The notes beneath the pieces are model-generated. The model saw only the letters and a list, made by a program, of their open reading frames with translations, had not been told where the DNA came from and made no database searches. A program made the translations under genes and the position numbers. Positions 34,401 to 42,847 of a stretch of 64,000 bases of DNA are shown here, piece after piece; position 1 is the stretch's first letter, and every line of letters starts with the position of its first letter. Where the stretch lies: contig JADHMP010000009.1 of NCBI GenBank assembly GCA_016779985.1, positions 1 to 64,000 on the forward strand. The letters are read 5' to 3'. Source of the DNA: JADHMP01 sp016779985. GTDB lineage: Bacteria; Bacteroidota; Bacteroidia; Flavobacteriales; Flavobacteriaceae.

Positions 34401-35180
34401 TTACAGTGCTCGATCTAAATGGGTATAGCCTCCATCAACATAAAGCAATTGACCCGTAGTATGACTTGACCGGTTGGATAGGAGAAAAGCGACCATGTTT
34501 GCTATTTCCATGGGGTCAGTCATTCTATTTTCTAAGGGTATTTTTTCTGTAATTTGTTTTAAAGTCTCTTCGGGATTGGTAAGGGTATTGATCCATTTTT
34601 CATAAAGTGGTGTGAAGGACTCTGCCACAATAACTGCATTGACTCGAATGCGGTAGGGCAATAATTCTAAAGCCCATTCGCGAGTAAGTGCATTTCTACC
34701 TCCGTTGGCTGCCGCATAACCAGAGGTGTTTCCTTGTCCTGTTGTTGCCACTTTGGAACCAATATTTACAATTGCTCCTTTTGACTTTTTCAGGTAGGGT
34801 AGGGCTTGTTGTGCAAGTAAATAATAGTGTACAACATTACGATGAAGAGATGCTACAAAGGCTTCATAGTTCCCCTTTTCTAAACCTACCGTATCATTAA
34901 CTCCCGCATTATTGACCAAGCCTTCTAAGCGTCCAAACTGTTTGATAACTTCTTCAACTGCTGCTGTGCAGGCGTCAGGTTGAGTCAATTCTGCTTGAAA
35001 GATGCCCAGTGGCCAGTTTTTTTTATTGAATGATTGTTGCATTTCATTTAAACTGGCAAGGTTTCGACTAACTACAAATGGAATGGCTCCCTCTTGTGCA
35101 AGGCATTCACTTATGGCACGACCAATGCCTTTTGAGCCTCCACTAACTAATATTACTTTATTTTGGAGTTCTAAATTCAT
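34401..35180 (-). CDS. SDR-family oxidoreductase, probable sugar dehydrogenase step, atypical catalytic site
   Basis: A 259-residue classical-length SDR. Cofactor motif 'SGGSKGIGRA' (13-22) and 'NNAG' (90-93) are present. The active site has Ser142 and Tyr155, but the Lys of YxxxK is Asn159 ('SGYAAANGG'). The N-terminus 'LELQNKVILVSGG' has no arginine preference that would mark NADPH. In the operon this could be the L-fucose (or related) 1-dehydrogenase giving the lactone; an alternative is a keto-acid dehydrogenase. Four bp overlap with the lactonase gene. Confidence 0.82.
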   Translation of the reverse strand: MNLELQNKVILVSGGSKGIGRAISECLAQEGAIPFVVSRNLASLNEMQQSFNKKNWPLGIFQAELTQPDACTAAVEEVIKQFGRLEGLVNNAGVNDTVGLEKGNYEAFVASLHRNVVHYYLLAQQALPYLKKSKGAIVNIGSKVATTGQGNTSGYAAANGGRNALTREWALELLPYRIRVNAVIVAESFTPLYEKWINTLTNPEETLKQITEKIPLENRMTDPMEIANMVAFLLSNRSSHTTGQLLYVDGGYTHLDRAL

Positions 35181-36013
35181 TGTTCATCAATTTGATATAT
35201 CGCTTGTGCATTCTTATAAAAAACAGCTTCTTTTTCATCTTGACTAAAGGGCTCGAAATAGGTTGCAACAATTTGGAGAATTTCTTCATAACTACCACCT
35301 AATAAACAAACTGGCCAGTCTGAACCAAATAGAAGTCTGTTAGTCCCAAAGGTGTTAGTAATTACATCTAAATAGGGAACCAAATCTGTAAATTTCCAAT
35401 TATCCCAATTTGCTTCTGTGACCATTCCAGAAACTTTACAACTTAGATTATCAAAAGCAGCTAGTTGAGTTATGTGTTCTTGCCAAAGATCAATTTTTTT
35501 GTTTTTAATGTAAGGTTTAGCAAGATGATCTAAAATAAAATGCTGGTTTGGGAATGCTTTAACAAAACGTATAGCTTCTTCAAGCTGATGGGGATAAATC
35601 AATACATCATAACTGTAGTGGTAAGACGCCAATTTTTTAATTCCAGCTCTAAAATCACTTCGGTCGAGAAAACCATTTGGTTCATCTTGCACAATATGAC
35701 GATAGCCTTTTAGGCTGTTTTTATCAGAAAATTGCTCAAGTGTTTTTTCAATATTTGAATCACAAAAATCCACCCAACCCACAACGCCCCAAACAAAATC
35801 ATGCTCTTCAGCGATAGACAATAAGAATGAAGTCTCTTCAATTGTGGTGTCTGCTTGCACAGCAATACAACCATCTATTTTATTTTTTTTATAAACAGGA
35901 AAAAGGTCTTTGGGCTCAAAATCTTGTTGCAAAATGCTCATCGACTCATCAATCCACGTATGTTTTTTGGGATTGTAATGCCAAAAATGTTGATGGCTGT
36001 CTATGATTTTCAT
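35177..36013 (-). CDS. Amidohydrolase-family sugar lactonase (L-fuconolactonase-like)
   Basis: A 278-residue COG3618 amidohydrolase. It opens with 'KIIDSHQHFWHYNPKKHTWID', holding the metal-binding His7/His9 pair, and ends its TIM barrel with 'RLLFGSDWPV' (Asp near 228) and 'LSCKVSGMV'. The length and these motifs fit L-fucono-1,5-lactonase and L-rhamnono-lactonase, which open the lactone from the sugar dehydrogenase. The substrate call rests on operon context. It overlaps the flanking genes by 4 bp on both sides. Confidence 0.87.
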   Translation of the reverse strand: MKIIDSHQHFWHYNPKKHTWIDESMSILQQDFEPKDLFPVYKKNKIDGCIAVQADTTIEETSFLLSIAEEHDFVWGVVGWVDFCDSNIEKTLEQFSDKNSLKGYRHIVQDEPNGFLDRSDFRAGIKKLASYHYSYDVLIYPHQLEEAIRFVKAFPNQHFILDHLAKPYIKNKKIDLWQEHITQLAAFDNLSCKVSGMVTEANWDNWKFTDLVPYLDVITNTFGTNRLLFGSDWPVCLLGGSYEEILQIVATYFEPFSQDEKEAVFYKNAQAIYQIDEQ

Positions 36014-36864
36014 TTTGAAAAAGCAATAACTTTTTGTTTTGAAGTGCCTAAATTTTCAATGCCAAGCTCCATTTCATCTCCAGGTTTTAAATAGTGTGGA
36101 GGATCGAATCCTAATCCTACTCCTGAAGGAGTTCCTGTAGAGATAATATCTCCAGGCAGCAAAGTCATGAATTGGCTTATATAACTTACTACAGTTGGAA
36201 TATTAAAAACAAAATCAGAGGTGTTACTATTTTGGAGGAGTTCACCATTAACTTTAAGCCAAAGGTTTAGGTTATGTGGGTCTACTATTTCGTCTTTGGT
36301 AGCCATAAAAGGACCCAGGGGAGCAAAAGTATCACAACTTTTACCTTTGACCCATTGACCAGAACGCTCTAGTTGAAAACCTCTTTCACTAATATCATTG
36401 TGTAAGGCATACCCTCCAATATAATTCATGGCATTTTGAACAGAAACATAAGAAGCTTTTTTTTCTATCACTACAGCTAGCTCAACTTCCCAGTCGGTTT
36501 TATCACCATTTTTTGGAAGCATCACATTGTCATTTGGACCACAAAGAGCAGAGGTAGCTTTAAAAAATAAAACCGGTTCTTCTGGGACTTGCATACCGCT
36601 TTCAATTGCATGTTTCCTGTAGTTCAGGCCAACACAAATAATTTTTGATGGATCTTTGAGAGGTGGACCCAATCGAGTGGATGGATCAACGATAGGACAA
36701 TCAGACTGGTTTTGGACAAACCAATCATTCAATATTTTCAATCCATTATTCTCCAAAAAAGAACGGGTATAATCAGATCCAAATGCTGATACATCAAACT
36801 GTTTGTCATCTACTATAATTCCTGGTTTTTCTTCTCCAGGATTACCAAATCGTATTAATTTCAT
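36010..36864 (-). CDS. Fumarylacetoacetate hydrolase-family 2,4-diketo-3-deoxy-sugar-acid hydrolase-like
   Basis: A 284-residue FAH-family enzyme. Signature segments are 'ICVGLNYRKHAIESG' (near 75), 'VLFFKATSALCGPNDNV' (near 97), 'WEVELAVVI' (near 122, holding metal-binding Glu residues), 'GYALHNDISERGFQ' (near 150) and 'GDIISTGTPSGVG' (near 238). In non-phosphorylative L-fucose or L-rhamnose degradation an FAH-family enzyme splits 2,4-diketo-3-deoxy acid to pyruvate and lactate. The order (SDR, FAH, lactonase, SDR, FucP) supports this step. It abuts the upstream SDR (gap 0 bp). Confidence 0.87.
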   Translation of the reverse strand: MKLIRFGNPGEEKPGIIVDDKQFDVSAFGSDYTRSFLENNGLKILNDWFVQNQSDCPIVDPSTRLGPPLKDPSKIICVGLNYRKHAIESGMQVPEEPVLFFKATSALCGPNDNVMLPKNGDKTDWEVELAVVIEKKASYVSVQNAMNYIGGYALHNDISERGFQLERSGQWVKGKSCDTFAPLGPFMATKDEIVDPHNLNLWLKVNGELLQNSNTSDFVFNIPTVVSYISQFMTLLPGDIISTGTPSGVGLGFDPPHYLKPGDEMELGIENLGTSKQKVIAFSK

Positions 36865-37632
36865 TTAACCATTTAATTTTATAAATCCACCGTCAATAGG
36901 AACATCAGTGCCAGTGATGAAATTGGCTTCATCTGAACAAAGATAAAGTGCCAAATCCGCCACTTCTTGTGGTGTTCCCATTCTTCCGATGGGCTGTGTT
37001 TTAGATAATTTATCAAATATTTCATTTTCATTTCCGGGATAGTTTTTGGCAATGAACCCATCTACAAAAGGGGTATGTATGCGTGCAGGTGAGATTGAAT
37101 TGCATCGAATGCCAAACTCTAAATAGTCTTTTGCAATAGAGTAGGTCATGGCTAAAACAGCCCCTTTGGTCATTGAATAAGCAAAACGATCTGAAACAGC
37201 AATTGACCCAGCAATTGAAGCCATATTTAAAATGCACCCTTTTTTTTGTTTTTTAAAAATAGGAAGGACAGCTTTTGCGCAATTAAAGACTCCCTTGATA
37301 TTAACGCCATAGAGCCTATCAAGATCAATCACATTTGTATTTTCAAGATTTCCCACATGGGCTATGCCAGCATTATTTATTAAAATATCCATGGCACGAA
37401 TGGATTTAAACATTTTTTGAACACTATTCTCTTCTTGAACGTCACAAAGATGTGAAATTGCTTTTCCTCCGTTGTCTTGAATTGTTTTTGAAAGAATTTT
37501 GAGTTTTTGTTTGTCAAGGTCAACTAAATGGACAGTAGCACCCTGTTGAGCAAATGTGGTAGCTATTGCTTTTCCTATACCGCTCGCTGCACCGGTGATA
37601 ACAGCTTCTTTATTAGCGAGATTAAATTTCAT
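36865..37632 (-). CDS. SDR-family oxidoreductase, probable 2-keto-3-deoxy-fuconate/rhamnonate dehydrogenase
   Basis: A 255-residue SDR with intact motifs: 'TGAASGIGKAIA' (14-25), 'NNAGIAHVG' near 88, Ser near 140 and 'YSMTK' near 153-157 with the catalytic Tyr and Lys. The C-terminus 'LYLCSDEANFITGTDVPIDGGF' is typical. It is first in the operon and immediately precedes the FAH-type hydrolase, which favours the 4-dehydrogenation of the 2-keto-3-deoxy acid. The alternative, with the roles of the two SDRs swapped, is possible. Confidence 0.86.
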   Translation of the reverse strand: MKFNLANKEAVITGAASGIGKAIATTFAQQGATVHLVDLDKQKLKILSKTIQDNGGKAISHLCDVQEENSVQKMFKSIRAMDILINNAGIAHVGNLENTNVIDLDRLYGVNIKGVFNCAKAVLPIFKKQKKGCILNMASIAGSIAVSDRFAYSMTKGAVLAMTYSIAKDYLEFGIRCNSISPARIHTPFVDGFIAKNYPGNENEIFDKLSKTQPIGRMGTPQEVADLALYLCSDEANFITGTDVPIDGGFIKLNG

Positions 37633-37665
37633 TTAATGGGTTCCCCAGATTTTTAGCTTGTGTCT

Positions 37666-37673
37666 CAAATATA
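37666..37673 (-). promoter_or_regulatory. -7-like element upstream of the sugar-oxidation operon
   Basis: The minus-strand box TATATTTG matches the Bacteroidota -7 consensus and lies 34 bases upstream of the ATG of the first SDR. No TTTG is found at the usual distance upstream, so the promoter may need an activator or be absent. Confidence 0.35.
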
Positions 37674-37723
37674 CTTAAATCTGACGGAATAGTAAGGCTC
37701 CAAAAAAACCACTCGAAAGGATT

Positions 37724-39370
37724 TTATTTTTTAAAATTAAAACGCTTTTTTTTCTTTTTTGAGGATGAAGAATACTGTTTTTCTTTTTTTGTCAATTCCA
37801 CAGAAACCCTTCTGTCATCAATATGAAAATTACTAAAAGTATTTAAAACCAAATCTTTATATCCATGATTCATAGAGAAAAAAGAAAAGTTTTTCATGAC
37901 TTCAACTTGGAAAATATCATCCCGACCCACTTTTAGAGTAGCCTTTAAAAAATCCTTTAAACTGGTCCATTCATACTCATCACGAGCTCCAATATTTATA
38001 AAAAAACGATCGCTTTGTTTTTTCTTATTTCGTTTAGTTCCTGAACTTGAAGAGTGATCTTCATGAGTTTTTAGTTGTTCAAATTTAATTGGCTTGAGAT
38101 CTTTGGAAAGCATAAGAGCTAGAAGGTCTTCCTTAGAATATTCTTCAAACGAATTTTTTAGATTTTCAAAGTGTTCATGCAAGTCAGAATTTAGAGGAGT
38201 TTGTTTGAGTGACCTAACCCAATGATCAAGTTGTAATTTCACAAGAGATTGCTTATTGGGGATCTCCATTTGTTTGATTTTAACTTGCATTTTATTCTCT
38301 ATAAGTTTGACTTTTCGAAGGTGAGACTTTGGCAACAAAATAATTGAAACCCCTTTTTTACCTGCCCTACCTGTTCTTCCACTTCGATGGGTGTACACTT
38401 CAATTTCGTCTGGAAGTTGATAGTTGATCACATGTGAGATGTCTTCCACATCAATCCCCCTAGCTGCCACGTCTGTAGCCACTAATAACTGTATTTTGTT
38501 TTTTCGAAAAGATTGCATTACGGCGTCTCTTTGATTTTGACTCAAATCCCCGTGTAGAGCAGCTGCTTTGTAGCCGTCTTCCTGAAGACGTTCTGCCACT
38601 TTTTGTGTTTCGATTTTGGTTCTACAAAAAATACATCCAAAAATGTTAGGATAAAGATTGAGCAAGATTTGAAGTGTTTGATAGCGTTCACGGGCATTAA
38701 TCAAATAATAATGGTGTTCCACCATTTTAGTGCCAGTGTTGCGACCCCCCACTTCAATTTCAATGGGAGATTCCATGAATTTTTGAGCAATCCTATGCAC
38801 TTCATTTGGCATGGTTGCTGAAAATAACCATGTTTTTTTGTCTTTAGGGGTATGGGTTAAAATATCTTTAATATCTTCATAAAAACCCATATTTAGCATT
38901 TCATCAGCTTCATCTAGCACACAATGTGAGATTTGTTGAATAGAAACCATTTTTCTTCGAATCATGTCTTTTAGTCGCCCGGGTGTGGCAACTACAATGT
39001 GTGCACCTCGTTTAATTTTGTTGGCTTGTTCATTAATATTGGCTCCTCCATAAATAGCAACAACACCAATGCCTCTCAAGCTTGTGCTGTAGCGTTCCAT
39101 TTCACTTGTGATTTGAAGGCAAAGTTCTCTTGTTGGAGCTATAATAAGACTCTGCGTTTCTCTTTTTTGAAGGTCGAGTTTTTGCAACAAGGGAAAACCA
39201 AAAGCTGCAGTTTTTCCTGTACCGGTTTGTGCTAAAGCAACAAGGTCAGTTTCTTTTTTTAGAAGCAAAGGTATTACCTTTTCTTGCACTGGGGTTGGAT
39301 TTTTGAAACCCAAAGAATCAATTGTTTCAAGTAATTCAGGTTGCAATCCCAAAGATTGGAATGTAGTCAT
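37724..39370 (-). CDS. DEAD-box RNA helicase with C-terminal RNA-binding domain
   Basis: A 548-residue helicase. Motifs in order: Q motif (near 26), 'AQTGTGKTAA' (Walker A, near 46-55), 'PTREL', 'TPGR', 'VLDEADEM' (DEAD), 'FSATM', then 'GDLSQNQRD', 'ATDVAARGID' and 'HRSGRTGRAGK'. The C-terminal third holds a DbpA/CsdA-type RNA-binding fold ('DRFFINIGARDEYEWTSLKDFL', near 448), and the protein ends in a Lys/Ser-rich basic tail. Such proteins act in ribosome assembly or cold adaptation. A TACTTTTG -7-like box at about 39387-39394 precedes the ATG. Confidence 0.93.
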   Translation of the reverse strand: MTTFQSLGLQPELLETIDSLGFKNPTPVQEKVIPLLLKKETDLVALAQTGTGKTAAFGFPLLQKLDLQKRETQSLIIAPTRELCLQITSEMERYSTSLRGIGVVAIYGGANINEQANKIKRGAHIVVATPGRLKDMIRRKMVSIQQISHCVLDEADEMLNMGFYEDIKDILTHTPKDKKTWLFSATMPNEVHRIAQKFMESPIEIEVGGRNTGTKMVEHHYYLINARERYQTLQILLNLYPNIFGCIFCRTKIETQKVAERLQEDGYKAAALHGDLSQNQRDAVMQSFRKNKIQLLVATDVAARGIDVEDISHVINYQLPDEIEVYTHRSGRTGRAGKKGVSIILLPKSHLRKVKLIENKMQVKIKQMEIPNKQSLVKLQLDHWVRSLKQTPLNSDLHEHFENLKNSFEEYSKEDLLALMLSKDLKPIKFEQLKTHEDHSSSSGTKRNKKKQSDRFFINIGARDEYEWTSLKDFLKATLKVGRDDIFQVEVMKNFSFFSMNHGYKDLVLNTFSNFHIDDRRVSVELTKKEKQYSSSSKKKKKRFNFKK

Positions 39371-39467
39371 ATATTAACGTAAGGCGCAAAAGTAGTGCTT
39401 TAAAACTGAATACACCCTGAAAAAATAAAGAACTATAAAAAAGGGAAAAGGAGGAAATGAAAAGACG

Positions 39468-40928
39468 TTAGACTTCCCATCCTTTTCTATAAACCCTTGT
39501 TACAAACTGATTGGCCTCTTTTAGGTTTGTGATCTTCATATTATCTCCATCCCAAAGTAATTTTTTACGCCCATAATATTCCATTTTTCCATTGCCAGAA
39601 GAACGACGAAGCATGAAGCTTCTGATGGCTAAGTTCCCCATCAAAACAGTTTCTGTCATGGGCCCTGCATAGTCAAATGATGAGGTGAGTGCTTTATGCT
39701 CTTTACTTCCAAAGCCGGCTTTACAAGCGTCTACCCACTTTCTTTGATGTCCATATTCAGGTTCGGCCATTTTTTCTACCTCGGGGCCAAAATCTGTAGT
39801 ACCATCGTTGCGATAAAGTTTAGGTGTGAGCGGTTCATTGTCATTGATGTTTGTGGAAATAATTCCTTTTTCACCTATTATCAAAACTCCGTTGGCACTG
39901 TCAGGGCCCCCAATATCACTGTCTGCTGGGACAATGGCTGGGTGTGGGGGTCTAATTCCACCATCACTCCATGTCATTTGGATGGGTGATTTACTTTTTT
40001 TAGTAGCTTCAAAATTGATAGTGATTAATGAAGCGGAGGGGCACCCTTCTGGATGATAATCGGGCGTCCACATTTCACTAAAAACACTTCCCACGCTACA
40101 TTCTGCATCTGTAGGATATTTCAGACCTAAGGTACGAAATGGAATATCTATTAAATGACAACCCACATCGCCAAGTGCTCCTGTGCCATAATCCCACCAC
40201 CCTCTCCAATTGAATGGGTGCATTTTGGGTGTGAAAGGTTTTTTTGGCGCTGGACCAAGCCACAGATTCCAATCAAGGGCATCGGGTTTCAGACTGGGGT
40301 TGGGTTTTGGCATGGCAACTCCTTGAGGCCATACGGGTCTGTTGGTCCATATTTTTACTTCTGAAATAGCTCCTAATTCGTCTGAGTCGATCCAATTTTG
40401 AACCATATTGAGTAGAGGGTTGGAGCCCCCTTGATTTCCCATTTGACTAACAATTTTTTTATCTCTAGCCATTTCAGTCAGCATACGAGCTTCTCGAATA
40501 TTGTGTGTCATTGGTTTTTGGACATATACGTGCTTGCCTCTTTCCATTGCAAAAACGGCTGCTGGACCATGCACGTGATCTGGGGTAGAAATTGTTACAG
40601 CATCTATATCTTTCTCCTTATCAAGCATGATACGATAATCTGCATATTGTTTTGCTTTAGGAAACTTTTTTACTGTTTTAGAGGCACTCCCTGAAAAATC
40701 CACATCACACAATGCAACCACGCGTTCTCTTCCTCTCACAGAAGCATTATTTATATCACTTGCGCCTTTTCCTCCAGAACCTATAGCGGCTAGATTCAAC
40801 TGATCACTAGGGGCAATAAAACCTTGCCCTCCTAATACATGTCTAGGTACAATAAAAATACTGCTTGCTGCAGCAGCTGTTTTAATAAAATTTCGTCTAG
40901 TTTTTGTTTTGTTTTTGTTTGTTTTCAT
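39468..40928 (-). CDS. Tat-exported Gfo/Idh/MocA-family oxidoreductase
   Basis: A 486-residue protein with a twin-arginine leader ('TRRNFIKTAAAASSIFIV', residues 10-27). The Rossmann domain starts at 'LNLAAIGSGGKGASD' (near 44), and the Gfo/Idh/MocA signature is 'DAVTISTPDHVHGPAAVFAMERGKHVYVQKPMT' (near 108-141), where the usual Glu-Lys-Pro reads Gln-Lys-Pro. The C-terminal domain has 'GWWDYGTGALGDVGCHLIDI', the close match of the 'DYAGGLMTDWGVHLLDY' site of the homologue at 30.6 kb. Family members act on glycosides or inositols; the substrate is unknown. It is divergent from an MFS transporter gene. Confidence 0.87.
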   Translation of the reverse strand: MKTNKNKTKTRRNFIKTAAAASSIFIVPRHVLGGQGFIAPSDQLNLAAIGSGGKGASDINNASVRGRERVVALCDVDFSGSASKTVKKFPKAKQYADYRIMLDKEKDIDAVTISTPDHVHGPAAVFAMERGKHVYVQKPMTHNIREARMLTEMARDKKIVSQMGNQGGSNPLLNMVQNWIDSDELGAISEVKIWTNRPVWPQGVAMPKPNPSLKPDALDWNLWLGPAPKKPFTPKMHPFNWRGWWDYGTGALGDVGCHLIDIPFRTLGLKYPTDAECSVGSVFSEMWTPDYHPEGCPSASLITINFEATKKSKSPIQMTWSDGGIRPPHPAIVPADSDIGGPDSANGVLIIGEKGIISTNINDNEPLTPKLYRNDGTTDFGPEVEKMAEPEYGHQRKWVDACKAGFGSKEHKALTSSFDYAGPMTETVLMGNLAIRSFMLRRSSGNGKMEYYGRKKLLWDGDNMKITNLKEANQFVTRVYRKGWEV

Positions 40929-41047
40929 CGTTCAGGGTTCTATCTGTTTTTCTAAAATTAATTTTTTTTATAAAACTCTAATAGGGTTAATGACAATTTT
41001 TTAAAAATTGATTAGATATTTGCAACTATTTTACAAAGAGTATAGCT

Positions 41048-42184
41048 ATCAATAAAATAAAATTTTCACTGGGTCTTTCTTTTTTTTTATCGGGAGCTTG
41101 TTTTTCAACATGGGCCTCAAGAATTCCTACACTAAAAGAAAACTTTTCATTTAATGAAGCAGAACTAGGAAGTTTACTTTTCGTTTTGCCCATTAGTTCT
41201 TTGGTTGGATTGCCTTTTTCTGGTTGGTTGGTAGCCAGATTTGATAGTAGATATCCGTTGCTGGCTGGTTTTGTATTTTATTGTCTCGGGCTTTTTTCTA
41301 TTGCAATTTCTACAACAGTCACGCAACTTACATTTGCTGTTTTTTTATTTTCATTTAGTATGAGAATCATAAACATTGCCATGAACACCCAATCCATTAT
41401 TTTTCAAAAGACATCTCCCAAAAAAATCAACGGCCTTATGCACGGGTTGTGGAGTTTAGGTGGACTTTTTGGTATACTTTATTCAACATTAATGGTACGT
41501 TTTGAAATGAGTTTAATTCCGCATTTCATATCCGTAAGTTTATTTACTCTTGTATTTTGTTTTTTTTGCTTTCCCTATTTGTTGAAAAACGATCGTCAAA
41601 CAGAGGGGAATAAGATCATTTTTGGCAAACCAGATAAGTATATATTGACTTTAGGTCTATTAGTTTTTTTTGCTGCCATTTGTGAAGGGGGTATGTATGA
41701 TTGGAGTGGTGTTTATTTTAGAGAAGTTGTCAAAGAAGAACTATTTACTTTAAGCTATTTAGTTTTTATGATTTCGATGACAATATCCCGTTTTATGTCT
41801 GACCGATTTATCGAGCAGTTAGGAGAATCTATTTATTATGTTATTTCCTCAAGTGTGGCTTTTGTAGGAATTGGATTAGTAATTCTTTTTCCTTACTTAA
41901 TTCCTGCTTTGATTGGGTTTTCAATTACTGGATTTGGAGTGGCTGCTATTTTCCCAATGACATTCACCATGACCAGTAAATCTAAAAAATATGCTCCTGG
42001 AGTTGCTATATCGCTAGTGGCTACCTATGCCACGGTTGGTATGCTGATTGGTCCTCCACTAATAGGTTATGTAGCTCATTTTTTAAAGTTGCAATATGCT
42101 TTTGTTATATTTTTGATTGCAGTTTTTTCAATAATACCATTGTCCAGAAAACTGTTTAAGATTTTAATAAAAGGTGAAAACTAG
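41048..42184 (+). CDS. MFS transporter (YbjJ-like branch), start codon non-canonical or lost
   Basis: A 12-helix-type MFS protein of about 378 residues. The family N-terminus is clearly encoded from about 41063: 'SLGLSFFLSGACFSTWASRIPTLKE' resembles the first helix and 'WASRIP' loop of the YbjJ group. Between the in-frame stop at 41009 and this point there is no ATG, GTG or TTG; the nearest canonical-type start is TTG at 41186, which would delete the first helix. I place the start at ATC 41048 (followed by 'NKIKFS'), with ATA 41057 as the alternative. It may be a true rare start, or a start-codon mutation. Substrate unknown; a sugar or sugar acid is likely given the neighbours. Confidence 0.7.
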   Translation: MNKIKFSLGLSFFLSGACFSTWASRIPTLKENFSFNEAELGSLLFVLPISSLVGLPFSGWLVARFDSRYPLLAGFVFYCLGLFSIAISTTVTQLTFAVFLFSFSMRIINIAMNTQSIIFQKTSPKKINGLMHGLWSLGGLFGILYSTLMVRFEMSLIPHFISVSLFTLVFCFFCFPYLLKNDRQTEGNKIIFGKPDKYILTLGLLVFFAAICEGGMYDWSGVYFREVVKEELFTLSYLVFMISMTISRFMSDRFIEQLGESIYYVISSSVAFVGIGLVILFPYLIPALIGFSITGFGVAAIFPMTFTMTSKSKKYAPGVAISLVATYATVGMLIGPPLIGYVAHFLKLQYAFVIFLIAVFSIIPLSRKLFKILIKGEN

Positions 42185-42315
42185 GTCTAAGGTCCCAAAG
42201 TAGAGATTCATCTTGACGATAAATTGGTGTTTTTTCAATATGAACAGTGTAATTAAGGGTTAACTCCTTATATTTGTGTAGAGCAAAATAAGCTAAACCA
42301 TAAATAATTACCCTT

Positions 42316-42756
42316 ATGAAAATAACAAACAATAGATCTGGTTGCCCTATCAGCACAACACTAGATTTATTTGGTGATCGTTGGTCTTTGCTGATTATCC
42401 GCGATCTTTTTCTTCGTAGAACCACTTTTACTCAATTTCTAAATGCACCCGAAAAGATTGCAACCAACATCCTTAGAGACCGTCTAAAGAAACTAATGAG
42501 TTATGGTATCATCAAATTTCAAATTGATCAAAATGATAAAAAGATTAAAAAATATTTTTTGACTGATAAAGGAATTGATTTGTATCCTATTGTTTATCAA
42601 ATGATTATTTGGTCGACAAAGCATCTTGAATTTGAGCAACTTCCTATATCAATAGAATGGCTTGAAAAAAATAAAAACAAAACCTCGAAAGCTATTTTGA
42701 AGGAAGAAACACAACGCTATCTTTCCTTTAGAGAGAAAATAATGAACGGTAATTAA
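42316..42756 (+). CDS. HxlR-type winged-helix transcription regulator
   Basis: A 146-residue protein with the HxlR layout: a Cys near the N-terminus ('SGCPISTTLDLFGDRWSLLIIRDLF', Cys10), a winged helix 'FTQFLNAPEKIATNILRDRLKKLMSYGII', wing 'KKYFLTDKGIDLYPIV', and a C-terminal dimerisation helix. HxlR proteins often sense aldehydes or redox through this Cys. It lies 131 bp behind the MFS gene on the same strand, so may respond to the same conditions. Target unknown. Confidence 0.88.
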   Translation: MKITNNRSGCPISTTLDLFGDRWSLLIIRDLFLRRTTFTQFLNAPEKIATNILRDRLKKLMSYGIIKFQIDQNDKKIKKYFLTDKGIDLYPIVYQMIIWSTKHLEFEQLPISIEWLEKNKNKTSKAILKEETQRYLSFREKIMNGN

Positions 42757-42847
42757 AAATAATTTACCTACTATATTAATTATTAATTTCAAAGTAGTAT
42801 ATTGCAAAAGACCATAAACCAATTCATCATATTAAGAAAATAGATTT

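Noticed and set aside
42156..42425. Minus-strand open frame between the MFS and HxlR genes
   Set aside because: It overlaps the HxlR gene and has no signal, domain or conserved pattern.
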